A stretch of 64,000 nucleotides of DNA from Angelobacter sp036557225 (lineage in GTDB: Bacteria; Acidobacteriota; Terriglobia; Terriglobales; Acidobacteriaceae), in contig DATBHX010000058.1 in the NCBI GenBank assembly GCA_036557225.1, forward strand, positions 13,272 to 77,271. Reading direction: 5' to 3'. Made by a program: the position numbers and the translations under genes. Each line of letters begins with the position of its first letter. The first letter of the stretch is position 1. The notes beneath the pieces were generated by a model. That model saw nothing but the letters and a program-made list of their open reading frames with translations, made no database searches and was not told the origin of the DNA. Positions 9,931-19,472 of this stretch are shown here, piece after piece.

Positions 9931-10046
9931 GAGGGTCCTTTGCGATGAAATGTGGGTGAAAAAATCCCGTCTATTGTAGCTGGAGTGTCAAGGGAAATCG
10001 CCGTGATCGGAGGAGTAACACAATCCTTAGCTATGGTTTTGTGCGC

Positions 10047-11594
10047 TTAGAATTCGCTCTCAAATTGTGAGAATGACTTCTCCAGAGCCCACTCCTGGCG
10101 GGCTTTTTCGCTGGTGGCGAGAAGGTGCGAACACACGGGAGAGGTTTTTGCGGTCGCGGGAGCTTCTGAGGCACAGGCGGCTACGCGTACGGCTTTGGCG
10201 GAATCCTTCCACAGGCTTTCACCGGGAAGGAAGCTGTATTCCAGGCTGTTGCGGGCAAACGTCTTGAGTTGGAGGTAGCTGAGCTTGTAGGTCTCAGCGG
10301 CGCGCTGGAACTCCTGAGTGATGTCACCGCGGGAGACGCCTTCGTCGTCGGTGGCCAGCGCGATCGGGACGCCGAACTTCAAGTACATTGGCAGTGGATG
10401 GTGGATCCCGGTCACATTAAGAATTACGTCATTGCTGGTAAGGCAGACTTCGACCAGGATTCGTTTCTCGGCCATCATGCGCAGGAGCGCTTCCGGCTCT
10501 GCTTCCTGCATGACGTCAACCCCGTGGCCGATGCGCACCGCGTGGCCACGCACGATTGAGGCGTGAATATGAAAGAGCTCTTCCGAAGGTACAAGCTGCG
10601 GCGTCAGTTCCCCGGCATGGAGCGTAATCTGGACTTTGGGATACAAGCCGTGCAGGAAATCAAGCATGCGCATGTGCGAGTTGAAGTCGCGGATGGGAAT
10701 GAACCAGTCTTCCGCCATCACCAGGTTGAGGCCAACCACGCGCGGGTCTTTCGATGCCATCTCAAATCCAGCAAGAATCTGGGCAAAGACCGCGCCTTCG
10801 GGCAAGCCGCGCGCAACCTGGTAGAGATAGCGTGTCTGAACGGTGCAGCCGGGATCGGCTTCAGGCTGGCCGCAGCGGAGTTCTTCATTCACTTTCTTCT
10901 CGGTCGCGTCGAGGAAAGCGGAGGCGTCGGCAGCGATCTGCGGAAGTCCTTGAGCCAGGAGCTGGTCGCGCATGGCGGTAAGGTCATTGTTCCAGTTGAG
11001 CTTTGCGCCAAGCCGGGCGGCAAAGCCGTTATCAGGATTGAACATCAGCTCCATATATTGAAGATGGCCTTCGGCCGCGCGCGAGCGGACTTCCACCAGC
11101 ATTTCCGCAGTGTGATTGTTGGTGGCAGCGCCAAACTTGCCGAAGGTGGCAAAGAAGTGGTCATGGCCAGACTCCGGGCCGGGATGAAACTGGCGCATGG
11201 AGAAAGCATCGAGCAGGTCGCCATACAGTACAGGGTCCTGCAAAGCGGTAGTCGCAGGTGGCTTGCCTGCGCTGGGGTCGCATGGTGGCGACGAGAGAGA
11301 GAGAGCAGCGCGATCGACGCACAGGCCATCCTGCGCTGCCCATTTGATAAAAGTCTCCGCGTAAACGGCGCCGGAGAGATGATTATGGAGATCGCCTCCC
11401 TTGGGCATCTGCGCCAGGAAAGCATGCAGCAGCAACGGCTGGTTGCGGACCGATTCAAAATAGCGGGCCGCCTTCTGCTCGCGAGTGGCACCTGTGCCCG
11501 GCTTTTTCTGTGGCCAGGCCGATGGCGTGATGGCCATCACAAAAATACAAAACAAAATGAAGCGAGACACGGCGAGTCGGCGAAGGCGTACCAT
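10047..11594 (-). CDS. Secreted adenosine deaminase-like protein
   Basis: 515 residues with an N-terminal signal peptide (hydrophobic FILFCIFVMAITPSAW followed by PQ). The adenosine/AMP deaminase metal site is complete: GGDLHNHLSGAV (HxH zinc ligands), ITLHAGE (histidine and catalytic glutamate), RIGHGVD, and ALATDDEGV (Asp ligands). The extra ~150 residues and export signal resemble the eukaryotic secreted ADGF/CECR1 type rather than cytosolic Add (~330 residues). Expected reaction: adenosine to inosine plus ammonia outside the cytoplasm. Neighbours NupC, PNP, pyrimidine nucleoside phosphorylase and cytidine deaminase support nucleoside scavenging. AMP deaminase activity cannot be ruled out. 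Confidence 0.88.
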   Translation of the reverse strand: MVRLRRLAVSRFILFCIFVMAITPSAWPQKKPGTGATREQKAARYFESVRNQPLLLHAFLAQMPKGGDLHNHLSGAVYAETFIKWAAQDGLCVDRAALSLSSPPCDPSAGKPPATTALQDPVLYGDLLDAFSMRQFHPGPESGHDHFFATFGKFGAATNNHTAEMLVEVRSRAAEGHLQYMELMFNPDNGFAARLGAKLNWNNDLTAMRDQLLAQGLPQIAADASAFLDATEKKVNEELRCGQPEADPGCTVQTRYLYQVARGLPEGAVFAQILAGFEMASKDPRVVGLNLVMAEDWFIPIRDFNSHMRMLDFLHGLYPKVQITLHAGELTPQLVPSEELFHIHASIVRGHAVRIGHGVDVMQEAEPEALLRMMAEKRILVEVCLTSNDVILNVTGIHHPLPMYLKFGVPIALATDDEGVSRGDITQEFQRAAETYKLSYLQLKTFARNSLEYSFLPGESLWKDSAKAVRVAACASEAPATAKTSPVCSHLLATSEKARQEWALEKSFSQFESEF

Positions 11595-11678
11595 GGATCG
11601 GAACTATAGCATTACAATTTGCGTTGTGCATTAAGGGGCGTGGTCGGATTTCACAAGAAAGGATGATGCATCGGACGC

Positions 11679-12527
11679 ATGAGCATGAACGACCAGTTTG
11701 GCCAGGCAGAAGAGGCAGCAAGGTTTATTGCTTCAAGAAGCCCGATTAAGCCGGTAGTGGCGATCGTGCTGGGATCGGGGCTGGGAGAGTTTGCCGATGA
11801 ATTGAAAGACGCCATCCGCATTCGCTACCAGGAGATTCCCCACTTTGCCCACTCAACTGCGGTGGGGCACGCTGGGCAGCTTGTGCTCGGCAACATTGGC
11901 GCGTGGCCGGTGGTGATCATGCAGGGGCGCGTGCATCTGTATGAAGGCTACCCGGCGCAGACCGTGGTCTTTCCCATGCGCGTCTTTGCCCGCATGGGAG
12001 TACGCGCAGCGATCCTGACCAACGCCGCGGGCGGCATCAACCTGGAATTCGGGCAAGGCCGGCTGGTGGTGATCAAAGACCACATCAATTTGCAGGGACA
12101 GAATCCGCTGGTGGGCGCGGAAGACCAGCGCTTTGGTTTGCGCTTCATTGATATGACCGAGGCCTATGCAAAGAACTACCGGCAGATGACGCTGGAGGCA
12201 GGCAGGCGTTTGGGAATTCATCTCGCCGAAGGCGTCTACGCGGCGCTGCTGGGCCCGAGCTATGAAACGCCGGCAGAGATACGGCTCCTGCGCACGATTG
12301 GGGCTGATCTGGTGGGGATGTCGACCGTGCCGGAGGTGATTGTGGCGCGGCAGATGGGAATCAAAGTTCTGGCGATCTCATGCGTGACGAATATGGCCGC
12401 GGGGACAACTGACAAACCTATCAACCATGAAGAGGTGTTGGAGATCGGACGAAAGATTGCGGGGCAGTTCAAGGCGTTATTGCGCGATGTGATTCCAGTA
12501 ATCGCGCAGGATGCGGCGAAGGCATAG
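11679..12527 (+). CDS. punA: Purine nucleoside phosphorylase (trimeric type)
   Basis: 282 residues. It has the high-molecular-specificity PNP motifs AIVLGSGLGEFAD (phosphate loop), RVHLYEGYPAQTVVFPMRV, LTNAAGGIN, LLGPSYETPAEIR and VGMSTVPEVIVARQMGIKVLAISCVTN. It cleaves inosine and guanosine with phosphate to the free base and ribose-1-phosphate. It diverges from the adenosine deaminase gene (84 bp apart) and converges with the pyrimidine phosphorylase. A second in-frame ATG lies six bases downstream of the chosen start; either could be used. Confidence 0.95.
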   Translation: MSMNDQFGQAEEAARFIASRSPIKPVVAIVLGSGLGEFADELKDAIRIRYQEIPHFAHSTAVGHAGQLVLGNIGAWPVVIMQGRVHLYEGYPAQTVVFPMRVFARMGVRAAILTNAAGGINLEFGQGRLVVIKDHINLQGQNPLVGAEDQRFGLRFIDMTEAYAKNYRQMTLEAGRRLGIHLAEGVYAALLGPSYETPAEIRLLRTIGADLVGMSTVPEVIVARQMGIKVLAISCVTNMAAGTTDKPINHEEVLEIGRKIAGQFKALLRDVIPVIAQDAAKA

Positions 12528-12536
12528 AACGCGGGC

Positions 12537-13883
12537 TCATTCCGGAATGATTGCCGCGGCCGACATTGCCACGGAATCGCCGATGATGCGATGAACAAGC
12601 GAGCGCTTCTGCAACAAGGGAGCGGCTTCGATGCGATAACTTTCGAGAATCAGGGGCTCCGCCTGTTGGAGACGTTCGGTTGAGTTGTAATAGATGGTGC
12701 AGAGTGGTTCGCCGGCGGCAACTTTGTCGCCGATTTTTTTATGGACCATGATGCCCACGGCGGGATCGACTGCATCTTCTTTTTTTGCCCGTCCGCCGCC
12801 GAGAAGAACTCCAGCGGTGCCGATTTTCTCCGTCATGAAGCCGGTGACAAATCCGGAAGAAGAGCTTTTTACTTCGGCTGTATGTCGCGCCAGGGGCAGA
12901 AGGCCGGGATCGTCGATTACCGCCGGATTGCCGCCCTGGAGGCGAATCATCTCGCGGAATTTGTCTCGGGCTTTGCCGCTCGAGATCATCTGCTCGGCCA
13001 GTTCCCTTCCCTGATCGACCGTCTCGACGCGTTTGCCGAGCAAAAACATCCAAGCCGAGAGAATGAGGCAGAGTTCGCGTAGATCGTCAGGGCCTTTGCC
13101 GTTGAGGACGTCAATGCACTCGGCGACCTCAAGTGCATTGCCGACGGCGCGGCCCAGGGGCTGGTCCATGTCTGTGATCAGAGCAACAATGCGCTTGCCC
13201 AGGCGCTGGCCGGTTTCAACCATGAGTTCGGCAAGGAAGACCGCGTCTTTTTCGGCCTTCATGAAAGCGCCGCTGCCGGTTTTGACGTCGAGCACCAGCG
13301 CGTCAATGCCTTCGGCGAGCTTCTTGCTCATGATGGACGCGCAGATCAGATACGGACTCTCCACCGTACCGGTGACGTCGCGCAGGGCGTAGATTTTTTT
13401 GTCGGCGGGAGCGATCTCCTTGGTCTGGCCGATCAACCCGGCGCCGCACTGGGAGAGGACGCGGCGGAAACCGGCGACAGACAGATTCACGTTGAAACCG
13501 GGAATGGATTCCAGCTTGTCGAGCGTGCCGCCGGTGTGCCCGAGGCCGCGACCGCTGATCATGGGAACATAGAGGCCGGCAGCGGCAACAATAGGCGCAA
13601 GCACGAGAGACGTTTTGTCGCCAACGCCGCCGGTGGAGTGCTTGTCGACCTTGGCGGCAGGAAGTTCGGGAAAGCTCAGGACCTCGCCGGAGTTGAGCAT
13701 GGATTCGGTAAGGGTGGCGAGTTCGGCGCGGGTCATGCCGCGCAGGAGTACAGCCATGAGCCACGCGGACATCTGATAGTCCGGGATCGCGTCGCGGGTG
13801 TAGCCGTTGACGAGGAATTCGATCTCATTGCGCTGAAGTTCGGCGCCATCGCGTTTGCGGCGGATCAGGTCTGTGACAAGCAT
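12537..13883 (-). CDS. Pyrimidine-nucleoside/thymidine phosphorylase
   Basis: 448 residues, usual length for DeoA/Pdp. The family motifs are visible: DKHSTGGVGDKTSLVLAPI, SGRGLGHTGGTLDKLES, ADKKIYALRDVTGTVES and DVKTGSGAFM. It phosphorolyses thymidine and/or uridine. DeoA and Pdp cannot be separated by eye, although the short N-terminus fits Pdp. The cytidine deaminase gene lies 30 bp upstream on the same strand, so the two likely form an operon: cytidine is deaminated to uridine, then phosphorolysed. Confidence 0.93.
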   Translation of the reverse strand: MLVTDLIRRKRDGAELQRNEIEFLVNGYTRDAIPDYQMSAWLMAVLLRGMTRAELATLTESMLNSGEVLSFPELPAAKVDKHSTGGVGDKTSLVLAPIVAAAGLYVPMISGRGLGHTGGTLDKLESIPGFNVNLSVAGFRRVLSQCGAGLIGQTKEIAPADKKIYALRDVTGTVESPYLICASIMSKKLAEGIDALVLDVKTGSGAFMKAEKDAVFLAELMVETGQRLGKRIVALITDMDQPLGRAVGNALEVAECIDVLNGKGPDDLRELCLILSAWMFLLGKRVETVDQGRELAEQMISSGKARDKFREMIRLQGGNPAVIDDPGLLPLARHTAEVKSSSSGFVTGFMTEKIGTAGVLLGGGRAKKEDAVDPAVGIMVHKKIGDKVAAGEPLCTIYYNSTERLQQAEPLILESYRIEAAPLLQKRSLVHRIIGDSVAMSAAAIIPE

Positions 13884-13913
13884 GGGTTCGGCGGATTCTG
13901 AGCTGGTGCCCGG

Positions 13914-14324
13914 TTAGGATAACCGGAAAGTTTCTGGTAGTAAATCAGCAATGGTGGATTCCTGAAAGCCATTCTTGCCCTGAAAGATGACCACAATATC
14001 GTCTCCAAATTCGGCGATCACCTGGCGGCAGGCGCCGCAGGGCGAGCATGGCACCTGATTGCGATTGGCCACCGCGACAGCCCGCACCACAAGCTTGCCA
14101 TGCGTCTTCTGGACCGCAGTGAAGATCGCGGAGCGCTCGGCGCAGATGGTCAGACCGTAGGAGGCGTTTTCGACGTTGCATCCGGTGAAGATCTGGCCCT
14201 GGTCGGTGAGGACGGCGGCGCCAACGTGAAAGTTGGAATACGGAGCGTAAGCGCGATGGAAGGCTTGTTTGGCGGCGTCGAGAAGCTGGTCGCGTTCGGT
14301 GGGAGAAATCGGCGTTGAGGACAT
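13914..14324 (-). CDS. cdd: Cytidine deaminase
   Basis: 136 residues with the complete zinc site: CNVENASYGLTICAERSAI (Cys-x-Glu active-site segment) and PCSPCGACRQVIAEF (PCxxC). This is the short homotetrameric type. The ATG at 14324 is preceded by GGAG with eight bases spacing, which favours it over an upstream in-frame ATG at 14414. It converts cytidine/deoxycytidine to uridine/deoxyuridine, feeding the adjacent pyrimidine phosphorylase. Confidence 0.94.
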   Translation of the reverse strand: MSSTPISPTERDQLLDAAKQAFHRAYAPYSNFHVGAAVLTDQGQIFTGCNVENASYGLTICAERSAIFTAVQKTHGKLVVRAVAVANRNQVPCSPCGACRQVIAEFGDDIVVIFQGKNGFQESTIADLLPETFRLS

Positions 14325-14445
14325 GGCAGGCTCCAGGTGAACTGAATACAGTAACCTATCCGCAAGGAGCGCGAAAGTATGAGCACCTGCAAACAAACAG
14401 GCGCCGGTGGGCATACCAGCGCCTGCTCACAGCTACGCGGACAAA

Positions 14446-16677
14446 CTAGAGTCTGAAAGCATAGCTGAGCTTGATAAAGAATTGGCGGGCGGTCAGATTG
14501 CTGAAGCTGAAGCCCGGTGTACGGCTGAAGCCGAGAGGGTTGGCGGGATCGAGTCCCAGGTTCTCATAGCGATCGGAATAGCCGGCATAGATTGCGGTAC
14601 CGGGATGGACGAAATAAGTAAGCAGCAGATCGTAGTTCAGGCGCTGGGTGTGCTGGAAGTCGGCCAGCAACGGATTTCCAGCAAGACCGTTGTAGTCAAC
14701 AATCACACGAAACGAAAGCGGGCGGCTGAGCTGATAGTTCAGCTTGGAGCGCATGATGTGATTCTCAAAGATCACACCGGAAAAATTTCCCAGGCGGCTG
14801 AAGAGGTACTTCTCTTCGAACTGCAGATGACGGCCGGGTTTGATGGTGACGCCGGCAGAAGCGTCGGTTGCGTTACCCAGCGCGGGGAGAACGCCGGTTG
14901 CGGGAAAGAAATTGATCTCCTGGCCCTGCGAGTAGAAGGCGTTGAAACCAATGACGCGTCGGTTCGATGAAAAGCTGGCATAGCTCGAGCTTTTACGGAA
15001 GCCGATGCCCTGGTAACGCTCAAACGATTCCAGACGGCCAAAGCTCAACGAGGTCGGTCCTTTGAAGTTGAATTGCAGCGGCATGTCGGCAAACCAATTT
15101 TGCAGAACATTGTTGTGATCGTACGCCACCTGGGCGGAGAAGAGCGGGCCTGCGCTGGTGAGCACGCCGCCCTCGGGACGCCACTGATAGCTCAGGTTCT
15201 GCGTGAGCTCGCGAACGTCTGTACGCAGAAAGAAGCCGAGATCGTTGCCGGCAAAGTTGGAATCGCGGTCCTGATAGGTGGTGGATGAATTGAAGCGGCG
15301 GCCAACGTGGCGCAGGTCGGCATAGATGGCGTTGCCGTGCGCGAGTTCTGCACCATTACCGGCAAGAACGCCGCTCTGCATGAACTGCCCGGTGAGGACC
15401 CAGTTGGGGCCGAGCTTGAGGCGCGTATCGACTGACCAGAGATTGATGGAGGCGCTGCCGAACTGGCGACGTGTGACCATCGCGCCGACGCTCGAACCGC
15501 CTTTCAAGAGGCGCTGCACGCGGCCGACAAAGACTTCGGCGTGGTCGCCGTATTGCGGGCTATCGAGCGGCTCAAGCAGGCCTGGAGCGCGATCGTCGAC
15601 GCCGAGAAAGCCGATCTTCCAATCGCCAACCTTACCGGTGAGACGGAGGCCATACTGCGGGTCGACGATGCGGCGGGTAAACAGCACTGTTTCCGGCGTA
15701 GCGAAATAGTCAGAGTTTTCCAGAAAGAACGGGCGCTTTTCCGGGAAGAAGACTTCATAGCGCTGGTTGGTGGTGACCTGCGGCTCGTCGGACTCGATCT
15801 GGCTGAAGTCGGGATTGACGGTGGCATCGAGCGTAAGCGCGTCGTGGATCACGATTTTGGCATCGATGCCGCCGCGATAGACGGGCTGCGACTTGGTGAT
15901 GGCGGGAGTTGTGGTGGTATCGAGAAATTTTTCGCCGCCGGCGTAGATATACGGTGTGAACGCCATGTTGCGGGCCGCGTGTGCGTGCTCCGGACTTTCC
16001 ATGGAGGCAAATTGCGGAACATATGCTTCAATCTTTTCAGTGAGCAGCGGCCAGGTGGAAACTTCGCGATTGCCGGGAATCACGCGGCCAAGAGCGATGC
16101 CTCAGGTGCCGGCGTGCTGCGAGCGCGAGTGAAAACGCAGGCTCTTGAAGGGAATGGAGAAGAGCACCACGTAGCCGTCCTTGGTGATCCGGCCCTTCGA
16201 TTGCCAGACAGCGTCAAAGCTGAAATCGTCTTCATCGACACCTTCGGCGGTGATGCCGTCAAGCTGTATGCCAAGGGGGTTGGCGAAAAATTCATAGGCG
16301 CGCTGGCCGTCATGAAACGTGTCGAGCGAGACGCTGACGGCGTCGTCGGTGGCGATGTCTTCGCGGCGGGCCATGTGCGCGCGCAGCATATGCGGATCGG
16401 CCTGGCAGACAAAAGCTACATAAAGGTTGCGGGCGTCGTAGGAGAGATACGCCGTGGTGGCCTGGCTGGAAGGAGCGCCGTCACGCGGCTTGCGCTGGCG
16501 AAAATCGGTGATCTTGAGCGCGGTCTCATGCGGCTTGCCGCCGATGAAGTCTTCCAGCTGCGGTGGATGGTCCACGTGGGGGACGCGAATTGTAGCCTTC
16601 TCTTCTCCCACCAGTTTCAAGGTGGCGAGCAGGACCAGAGCGCTGCAGACGAGAGACCAGCCGAATCGAATACGCAT
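14446..16677 (-). pseudogene. DUF5916 outer-membrane protein gene interrupted by one in-frame TGA
   Basis: The two reading frames 16677-16102 and 16101-14446 are in the same phase and together encode about 743 residues. The first part has a signal peptide, a CBM9-like N-terminal domain (AYLSYDARNLYVAFVCQ) and IPFKSLRFHSRS; the second resumes directly with GIALGRVIPGNREVSTWP and continues through the long DUF5916 beta-barrel, ending in LSYAFRL with a terminal hydrophobic pattern typical of outer-membrane barrels. The single interruption is TGA at 16104-16102, exactly where relatives have the tryptophan of a TWGIALGR-type motif (TGG). Everything downstream is intact, so the mutation is recent, a sequencing error, or read through. 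Function of the family is unknown. Confidence 0.85.
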
Positions 16678-16696
16678 TGCTTTGCTTTTCCTTTTT

Positions 16697-16724
16697 AAAA
16701 AAATGGGCCGAGTTGTCTCGGCCC
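16697..16724 (-). terminator. Intrinsic terminator after the small repeat-protein gene
   Basis: On the minus strand an 8-bp perfect stem (GGGCCGAG/CTCGGCCC) with loop ACAA is followed immediately by ATTTTTTT. It lies between the end of the gene at 16759 and the start of the DUF5916 gene at 16677, so it separates the two transcription units. Confidence 0.85.
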
Positions 16725-16758
16725 GTGGTGAGGGAGGAAGAGACTTCCTTATAGGTGC

Positions 16759-17061
16759 TTAACCGCGATGACGTCCGCGGTCGTCGCCCGGTTCAGGATG
16801 GTTGCCGCCACGTCCGCGATCGTCGCCGGGCTCCGGCTGGCCGCCCTTGGCTACCAGGCCATTTTTTCCGCGCTTCTGCTTGTTGCGGTTGTTGTCATCA
16901 CCGGGCTGGGGATGAACGCCGCGATCATCGCCGGGTTCCGGCTGGCCGCCCTTAAAGAACGTACCGTTGTGGTTGGGCTGTGGCGTGCCCTTGGCGAACG
17001 CCATGGTGGCGGGGATGGCGAGGCTGAAGCAGATCGCCAGAATGGTGGATTTACGATGCAT
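16759..17061 (-). CDS. Small secreted repeat protein rich in PEPGDD motifs
   Basis: A 100-residue protein with a clear Sec signal peptide (ILAICFSLAIPATMAFA). The mature part is built of copies of a P-E/Q-PGDD-R-G motif: GGQPEPGDDRG twice, plus HPQPGDD and NHPEPGDDRG, joined by a basic linker NRNKQKRGKN. No cysteines and no membrane segment follow the signal. GGAG stands eleven bases upstream of the ATG and a private terminator follows. I do not recognise a family. The acidic PGDD repeats could bind metal such as calcium, but that is speculation. Confidence 0.7.
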   Translation of the reverse strand: MHRKSTILAICFSLAIPATMAFAKGTPQPNHNGTFFKGGQPEPGDDRGVHPQPGDDNNRNKQKRGKNGLVAKGGQPEPGDDRGRGGNHPEPGDDRGRHRG

Positions 17062-17806
17062 TAGATTGAGTTCTCCTAGTTGGATTTGTATTTGTCAGAC
17101 ATCCGGCGCCGGCCTGCCCTAGCCGAGCGATGAAGTTGCTGACCCAATTTCAGGATTGTTGCGCCCGAAGTTGTTTTTGCGTTTCGTCTGGTAAGACAGA
17201 TTGCAGGGCCGAAGTGGAACACGGAATTGGGACATGGCCGGAGTTGGGCAGGAGTACAGGGCCGGGAGAATTACGATTCAGGGTCGGAGGAATCCACGGC
17301 AAGCCGGGACAGGTCGGGAGATCGGAAGATCGCGCGTGATCGGGAGATCGGAAAGGCAAACTCTCACCACGGAGACACGGAGGCACGGAGAGAAATTCGG
17401 TCGGAAAAACAAAACCACCACGATCCACGGCAAACCGGGACAGGTGAGCGCGAATCAGGAATTGATCAGGTGAATCCCAACCTTTTGCAGAAGCGATGAA
17501 GCAGTGCCAGCTTCTCTTCTTTCACTGAGTAAATCTTTTGTTTCCAACAACAAGTCACGCACCTTGTGATTCGCTTTCGCAGGCGAGGCGCCTGCGCTCC
17601 AAGATTGATTTGCCCAGCCGGTTTTTTCATTGAAGCTAAACGGGGTTGGGCGGGTATTAAGGCGGGCGGAACTGCTGGAAAACAAGAAAGTTGTTCCGTT
17701 GACGGAGCGGGCAGTGTCTCAGCTTGTGTAAGGGAAAGGAACAAGAAGAAAGTGGCAGCACAACCAAGTACGGTGCCTTCAATGTACGCGCGGCAGGAAG
17801 CGTGCA
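17062..17806. other. Repeat-bearing intergenic stretch before the sigma factor gene
   Basis: No convincing gene is seen. A 23-bp direct repeat with one mismatch, starting ATCCACGGCA, occurs at 17292-17314 and 17423-17445. Between them, at 17366-17390, is a CCACGGAGACACGGAGGCAC-type sequence, itself made of ACGGAG units. Several short open frames cross the region but lack codon structure or a ribosome site. The reading frame of the downstream sigma factor is open from 17566, so its promoter must lie in or before this stretch. Confidence 0.55.
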
Positions 17807-18675
17807 TGGAAACATCTATCGCCCAGGTTGATAAGAAAGAACGGCAGCGCCCGGCCAGCCATAGCCGCGAAAATCACAGTAGCGAAAATCAGCGCGAAAA
17901 TAACCGTGAAAATCATGCTCGTGAAAGCCAGCGTCGCGTGAGTCACAGCCGTGAAATTCAAAGTCGGGCAGACCACAGCTATACAATTCAGGGCCGCGCG
18001 GGTGAAGCAGCGGAGTGGACGTCGCGTAACCAAGCGGTTTCCCAGGACGCGGAGCAGGAGCTGCCAGTTGCTATAATCCCGGAAATGCGTTGGGAAGAGC
18101 TTTCAGATGAAGCGCTTATCGCCCAGGCACGATCTGAGGCCGACAAGGGCTTGACGGAGCAGTACCTGAACGAGCTTTTCCGTCGCCACCATATGAAGGT
18201 GGCGCGCTGGTGCCTTTCAGTGACGGGAGACCGCGAGTCGGCGGCCGACCTTGCGCAGGAAGTCTGCGTTAAGGCGTACCAGAACCTCTCCTACTTTAAA
18301 GGACAGTCGAAGTTTTCCACCTGGCTTTACTCCATTACCCGTAACCATTGCCTTAACGCTCTGCGCTCAAGATCGAACGCTCCGGAGATGGATTCGGACG
18401 AAGCCGTGATGGAGACGCTGCCAGACATGGGGTCGGACAGCCCGCTGGCTTCGGTGGAACGGAAGCAACAGGGGGAGATTGCCCGCCAACTAATTAATGA
18501 GACCCTCGACGAAACGGAAAAAGCGGTATTTACGCTGCACTTTGGCGAAGAGCTTCCGCTGGATGCGATCACGCGGATGCTGAAGTTGGAAAATGCCAGC
18601 GGCGCGAAGGCTTACCTGGTCAGCGCCAAAAGAAAACTGGACCGGGCTGCAAGACGTTGGAAAGCACGAGCATAA
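17807..18675 (+). CDS. ECF-type RNA polymerase sigma factor with repetitive N-terminal extension
   Basis: The last ~195 residues (from MRWEELSDEALIAQAR, ATG at 18086) are a standard ECF sigma factor: region 2 with AADLAQEVCVKAYQNL and FKGQSKFSTWLYSITRNHCLN, and region 4 with LDETEKAVFTLHFGEELPLDAITRML. An ATG at 17807, preceded by GGAAG, would add ~93 residues of repeats rich in SREN/H and SRADH. The frame is open even further upstream. The true start is uncertain: 18086 has the more typical ECF length but no good ribosome site. The anti-sigma gene follows 20 bp downstream. Confidence 0.85.
17863..17994 (+). repeat. Degenerate 15-bp tandem repeats within the sigma factor N-terminus
   Basis: Nine consecutive units of 15 bp (one of 12 bp), with forms such as CGTGAAAATCATGCT and CGTGAAATTCAAAGT. 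They encode degenerate pentapeptides of the S-R-E-x-H/Q type. All units keep the reading frame. The period matches the intergenic array at 24046-24193, though the sequences differ. Confidence 0.7.
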
Positions 18676-18695
18676 GGGGTAAGAGGAGAAACACC

Positions 18696-19415
18696 ATGGC
18701 CGATACCAATCAATTGAAAACCTGGCAGGAAGCAGCAGCCGCCAGCAAAGAATGTCTCCCGCTGGAAGTTCTGGAGCGCTTTACTGAGAACGCTCCGGCA
18801 GACGCGAAAGCTGCAGCGCATCTTGAAAGCTGCGCGCACTGCCAGACTGAACTTTCCATGCTGAAAGACTTTGAAGCGGCAACGCCTACGGCTGACGAAG
18901 GCGCAGCTGTGGCATGGATCGCGGCGCAGTTGCAGCGGCAGCAGTTGGGCGCATCGGCCAGGCCGCCGGCGACAGCTCGGGTTTCTTTCTGGCGGAATCT
19001 GTTCCGCGTCCCTTACCTGGCTGGAGCTGCGGCGTTGGCTGCGGTGCTGGTGTTGGCGATCTCTCTGTACCATCCCGAGTCTGGGCAACATCCCAGGGTG
19101 GGTGGACCTGGCAACATAGGTATTTTGCGGTCGGGTGAGGTGAAACTGGTAAGCCCAAGCGGCGAGTTGGCGCAGGCTCCAAGTGAATTTCGCTGGGAAG
19201 CCGTGCCAGGAGCAGCGAGCTATAAAGTTGAGCTGACCGATGCATTGGACATGCCGCTGGCAAGCGCGACATCGGCCCAGCCGCAGATGCAAACAACTCC
19301 AGCGATGAAAGCGGCCATGCAAGCCCGGATGCCGATCAAATGGAAAGTGACTGCGTTGGATGCATCAGGCAAGAGCATTGCGGAGTCGAGCGGCGGAAGT
19401 TTTAAGATTAAGTAA
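18696..19415 (+). CDS. Anti-sigma factor-like membrane protein
   Basis: 239 residues starting at an ATG with GGAG eight bases upstream. The N-terminal cytoplasmic part has a zinc-finger-type HLESCAHC motif (HxxxCxxC) near residue 45, as in ZAS anti-sigma factors. One membrane helix follows (AGAAALAAVLVLAISLY, about residue 110), then a ~110-residue extracytoplasmic domain with the pattern SPSGELAQAPSEFRWEAVPG, a fibronectin/cadherin-like layout. It sits 20 bp after the sigma gene and most likely holds that sigma factor inactive at the membrane until an envelope signal arrives. Confidence 0.82.
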   Translation: MADTNQLKTWQEAAAASKECLPLEVLERFTENAPADAKAAAHLESCAHCQTELSMLKDFEAATPTADEGAAVAWIAAQLQRQQLGASARPPATARVSFWRNLFRVPYLAGAAALAAVLVLAISLYHPESGQHPRVGGPGNIGILRSGEVKLVSPSGELAQAPSEFRWEAVPGAASYKVELTDALDMPLASATSAQPQMQTTPAMKAAMQARMPIKWKVTALDASGKSIAESSGGSFKIK

Positions 19416-19438
19416 GAAGTCTTGAGTTAGAGATCCCG

Positions 19439-19472
19439 AACAGCCTGCATTTGCGAGCAGGCTGTTTTGAAT
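19439..19472. terminator. Bidirectional intrinsic terminator
   Basis: A perfect 10-bp stem (AACAGCCTGC/GCAGGCTGTT) with an 8-base loop is followed by TTTGAATTT on the plus strand. It ends the sigma/anti-sigma operon and abuts the end of the convergent CHAT gene at 19473. Confidence 0.8.

Noticed and set aside
10563..11609. 348-residue plus-strand open frame opposite the adenosine deaminase gene
   Set aside because: It is the antisense of a strongly conserved enzyme, has no recognisable domain and no ribosome site; high GC creates such frames.
16102..16104. Selenocysteine codon in the DUF5916 gene
   Set aside because: The expected residue at this place is tryptophan, and no selenoprotein machinery or SECIS-like hairpin was seen.
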